Of a stretch of 64,000 bases of DNA, positions 62,511-64,000 are shown in pieces. The notes below the pieces were generated by a model. That model made no database searches, was not told the origin of the DNA, and was given only the letters and a program-made list of their open reading frames with translations. The position numbers were made by a program, and so were the translations under genes. The DNA is taken from contig JAJYIR010000002.1 in NCBI GenBank assembly GCA_021789935.1, positions 1 through 64,000 on the forward strand, written 5' to 3'. The number at the start of each line of letters is the position of its first letter. Position 1 is the first letter of the stretch. Origin of the DNA: Nitrospirota bacterium. Its GTDB lineage: Bacteria > Nitrospirota > Thermodesulfovibrionia > Thermodesulfovibrionales > JdFR-88.

Positions 62511-62551
62511 ATACATTTCAAAATGAAAAGATTTTTCATTTTGAAATGTAT
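62511..62551. promoter_or_regulatory. Long inverted repeat, likely upstream activator site
   Basis: Two perfect 19-base arms flank a 3-base centre (62530-62532). Each arm is itself built from TTTCA and TGAAA half-sites three bases apart, so the element contains four half-sites. Its centre is about 109 bases upstream of the predicted sigma-54 start, a normal distance for an enhancer bound by an activator. It also follows the regulator stop codon by 52 bases and could act as a weak terminator, though the stem is AT-rich. Confidence 0.7.
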
Positions 62552-62603
62552 CTTTTTGCCTGCCGGGTGATGAGGACTGGGAAAGACGGGAGGGAAAAAC
62601 CTT

Positions 62604-63947
62604 TTATTCGAGGTTCAGCTTTTTAAGTTTTCTCCACAGGGTCGTAATGCTTATGCCCAGCGCCTGGGCCGCCTTTGCCTTCTGACCGTCGTATGCGCTC
62701 AGGGCTTTCTGGATGAGGACTTTTTCCGAATCTTCGAGTTTAAAAACGCCCGTGCGCGCGAAAGGAACGGACTCGTGGTTCCTTTTAAGTATTTCCTTTT
62801 GAAGGGACCTTGCGGTTATCTCGCTGCTCCCTTCGATAACTACCGCGTGCTCTATGCAGTTTTCAAGTTCCCTGACGTTTCCCGGCCACTGATACTCTGC
62901 AAGCGCCGCTATGGCTTCCGGGGAGATGGAATTTATTTCTTTAGAGAACCTGCTGCGGTACTTTGCAAGGAAATGGCGGGCCAGATACGGGATGTCGTCC
63001 CTCCGTTCCCTCAGCGGCGGGATCGCAAGCGAAATAATGTTAAGCCGGTAAAAAAGGTCTTTTCTGAATCTGCCTTCCTCCACGTCTTTGGCAAGGTTCG
63101 TGTTGCAGGCGGTTATCACGCGCACATTTACGGATACAGGTTCAGTGCCCCCCACTTTCATAAAACTGCCTTCCTGCAATACCCTGAGCAATTTGATCTG
63201 GAGGGAGGGGGACGCGTTGTTCAGCTCGTCGAGAAATATTGTGCCCCGGTCCGCCGCTTCGAAAAGCCCTTTTTTTCTGGCGGACGCACCGGTGAAAGAG
63301 CCCTTTTCATATCCGAAAAGCTCCGCCTCTATGAGCGTTTCCGGCAAAGCCCCGCAATTGACGGGCAGGAATTTTTCTTTGGCCCTCGGGCTGAGCCTGT
63401 GAATGAGCCTGGCGATCATCTCCTTGCCGGTTCCGGTCTCCCCCTGTATGAGCACCGTAGTGTCCAGCGGGGCCACCTTTCCGACCATTTTTTTAAGCTC
63501 CGATACCGCCCGGCTTGAGCCAACGAACTCGTAATCAGCGTCACTTTCCAGCCCTGCGGAAAGCCTCAAGTTTTCGTCGACAAGCCTGCGGTACTCCGCC
63601 GCCCTCTTTACCGTGAACAGAAGGACGTCGGGCTCGAAGGGTTTTTGTATGTAGTCATAGGCGCCCTCCTTCATCGCCCCAACGGCGGAATCAACCGTGG
63701 CAAAACCCGTTATCATCACAACGGGGGTGAAGGGGCTTAGCTCCTTCGCACAGGCAAGGACTTCCATGCCGTCCGAGTCCGGCATCCTGAGGTCCGTCAG
63801 GATGACGTCGAAATCCTGCTCCCTTATACGGGGTATGGCCTCCATGCCGTTTTGGCTCTCGGTAACGCTGTAACCCTGCTTCTCAAGAAGTTCCCTGATG
63901 AGGCCCCTCATCCTGAAATCGTCTTCGACTACAAGGACCCTGAACAA
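62604..63947 (-). CDS. Sigma-54-dependent response regulator (NtrC family)
   Basis: A 447-residue activator. The receiver domain has the acidic pair at 9-10, phosphorylated D52 (LTDLRMPDSDG), T80 and K102 (QKPF). The AAA+ domain has Walker A GETGTGKE (169-176), the sigma-54 loop GSFTGA (216-221, GAFTGA in most) and the FLDELNN Walker B. A C-terminal Fis-type helix-turn-helix (KAKAAQALGISITTLWRKL) binds DNA. The start is TTG at 63947 with GGAGG 4 bases upstream. It lies just upstream of a sigma-54 promoter with a palindromic enhancer, so it most likely controls that operon. A cognate kinase may lie beyond the right edge. Confidence 0.95.
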   Translation of the reverse strand: MFRVLVVEDDFRMRGLIRELLEKQGYSVTESQNGMEAIPRIREQDFDVILTDLRMPDSDGMEVLACAKELSPFTPVVMITGFATVDSAVGAMKEGAYDYIQKPFEPDVLLFTVKRAAEYRRLVDENLRLSAGLESDADYEFVGSSRAVSELKKMVGKVAPLDTTVLIQGETGTGKEMIARLIHRLSPRAKEKFLPVNCGALPETLIEAELFGYEKGSFTGASARKKGLFEAADRGTIFLDELNNASPSLQIKLLRVLQEGSFMKVGGTEPVSVNVRVITACNTNLAKDVEEGRFRKDLFYRLNIISLAIPPLRERRDDIPYLARHFLAKYRSRFSKEINSISPEAIAALAEYQWPGNVRELENCIEHAVVIEGSSEITARSLQKEILKRNHESVPFARTGVFKLEDSEKVLIQKALSAYDGQKAKAAQALGISITTLWRKLKKLNLE

Positions 63948-64000
63948 ATATCCTCCTTTCCGTTCCGGCCTTTCACGCCTGCCGGCGCCGGGAGACAGAC

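Overview
The window is a dense, mostly housekeeping stretch of a Gram-negative bacterial chromosome. It carries outer-membrane and lipid A genes (bamA, skp, lpxD, fabZ, lpxA, lpxI, mltD, mltG) and many conserved biosynthetic genes. GC content is moderately high, starts are ATG, GTG or TTG with strong GGAGG-type ribosome sites, and genes are closely packed with several 4-base overlaps. An RNase Y/YmdB pair, LpxI instead of LpxH, a class V aminotransferase-SerA pair, a hybrid cluster protein and several two-component and sigma-54 regulators point to an anaerobe or microaerophile. Nitrospirota (Thermodesulfovibrio-like) or a deltaproteobacterial lineage fits best. That placement is inference; no rRNA is present.

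Layout. 1-410: edge of an IS630-like element and a small exported protein. 600-9430: glnA with its own promoter and operator, purM, divergent surE-pcm, ymdB-rny, a probable 6S RNA, then dcd-pyrF. 9480-16000: pabB-like gene, a PhnD-like binding protein translationally coupled to a haem-c sensor kinase, and hcp behind an FNR-like box. 16100-23100: ABC ATPase, asd, hybrid kinase, phoH and cimA on the minus strand. 23240-29550: aminotransferase, serA, purA, comF, PHP phosphatase, TPR protein. 29870-41910: mltD, then bamA-skp-lpxD-fabZ-lpxA-lpxI, a pyrimidine nucleoside phosphorylase, and mltG-ispG-panC. 41930-46740: small proteins and a minus-strand run of citrate/homocitrate synthase-like gene, isocitrate dehydrogenase-like gene, CNNM/CorC protein and cupin. 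46870-55930: a helicase-dead PriA, ribF, coaE, proA, a ThiF/MoeB-like protein, bioA behind an odd tandem repeat, and a class II aldolase.

The most interesting region is 56100-63950. A sigma-54 response regulator lies just upstream of a 19-bp-armed inverted repeat and a textbook -24/-12 promoter. These face an apparent eight-gene operon: archaemetzincin, a 61-residue membrane protein, two paralogous exported Ig-like proteins with cysteines at their C-terminal ends, a long YeeE/YedE transporter, a TusA sulfur carrier, a tandem-rhodanese lipoprotein that also ends in cysteine, and an outer-membrane porin, closed by a strong terminator. YeeE with a TusA-like partner is a known thiosulfate-uptake pair. 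The whole set looks like an outer-membrane-to-cytoplasm sulfur-trafficking system that uses cysteine-tipped carrier proteins in the periplasm. The functional reading is inference from composition and order.

No tRNA, rRNA, CRISPR array or prophage was recognised.
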